Made by a program: the position numbers and the translations under genes
Source of the DNA: Synechococcaceae cyanobacterium RL_1_2
Lineage (GTDB): Bacteria > Cyanobacteriota > Cyanobacteriia > Cyanobacteriales > JAAUPO01
Assembly: GCA_012033095.1 (NCBI GenBank)
Contig: JAAUPO010000211.1
Coordinates: forward strand, 1 to 5,355
Reading direction: 5' to 3'
Length of the DNA: 5,355 bases
Notes under the pieces: generated by a model
Databases searched by the model: none
What the model was told of the DNA's origin: nothing
The model's input: only the letters and a program-made list of their open reading frames with translations
In this document: positions 5,354 to 5,355 of the stretch, piece by piece
How positions within the stretch are numbered: position 1 is the first letter of the stretch
How the letters are laid out: each line of letters begins with the position of its first letter

Positions 5354-5355
5354 TT

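Noticed and set aside
1..5355. CRISPR array, tRNA, rRNA, phage genes or a toxin-antitoxin pair.
   Set aside because: No regularly spaced repeats, cloverleaf, rRNA-like sequence or small paired genes were seen on either strand.

Overview
The window looks like a chromosomal segment from a beta-cyanobacterium of moderate to low GC. Three things support this. There are three perfect HIP1 octamers (GCGATCGC at 982-989, 1618-1625 and 4203-4210) plus several near matches. There is a clear NblS/Hik33 sensor kinase, a family restricted to cyanobacteria and some algal plastids. The PP2C-type phosphatase also has a cyanobacterial flavour. Genus cannot be fixed from the sequence alone; a unicellular Synechocystis/Crocosphaera/Microcystis-like lineage is a guess.

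Layout from left to right. Positions 1-582 hold no convincing gene. The stretch carries a G-rich repeat-like sequence at the left edge, a 99-bp MITE-like element (142-240) with 13-bp perfect terminal inverted repeats and a 6-bp direct repeat on both sides, two small predicted hairpins, and a 9-bp tandem repeat array (445-489). Positions 583-1667 (+) encode a secreted or lumenal TPR protein of about nine repeats, interrupted by one -1 frameshift at a T6 run (1034-1039). Positions 1668-1962 form a convergent intergenic region with a long imperfect hairpin just past the TPR gene. Positions 1963-3942 (-) encode an intact 659-residue NblS. Positions 3943-4065 form the nblS leader, with three tandem 11-12-bp repeats and an HLR1-like half-site overlapping a -10-like hexamer. 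Positions 4066-5277 (-) encode a PP2C-family Ser/Thr phosphatase with a C-terminal membrane anchor. The last stretch, to the right edge, keeps a second reading frame open that appears to be the upstream part of the same phosphatase, separated from it by a +1 frameshift near 5281.

How they fit together: the phosphatase and nblS lie on the same strand 123 bp apart, so a membrane Ser/Thr phosphatase and the main cyanobacterial stress (high light, cold, osmotic, nutrient) histidine kinase could be co-transcribed. No terminator is visible between them, but the nblS leader may have its own promoter. The TPR gene converges on nblS and has no obvious functional tie. I saw no new multi-gene system. 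The most unusual facts are two frame disruptions in three genes, the absence of an AUG start for nblS, and the small mobile element at the left.
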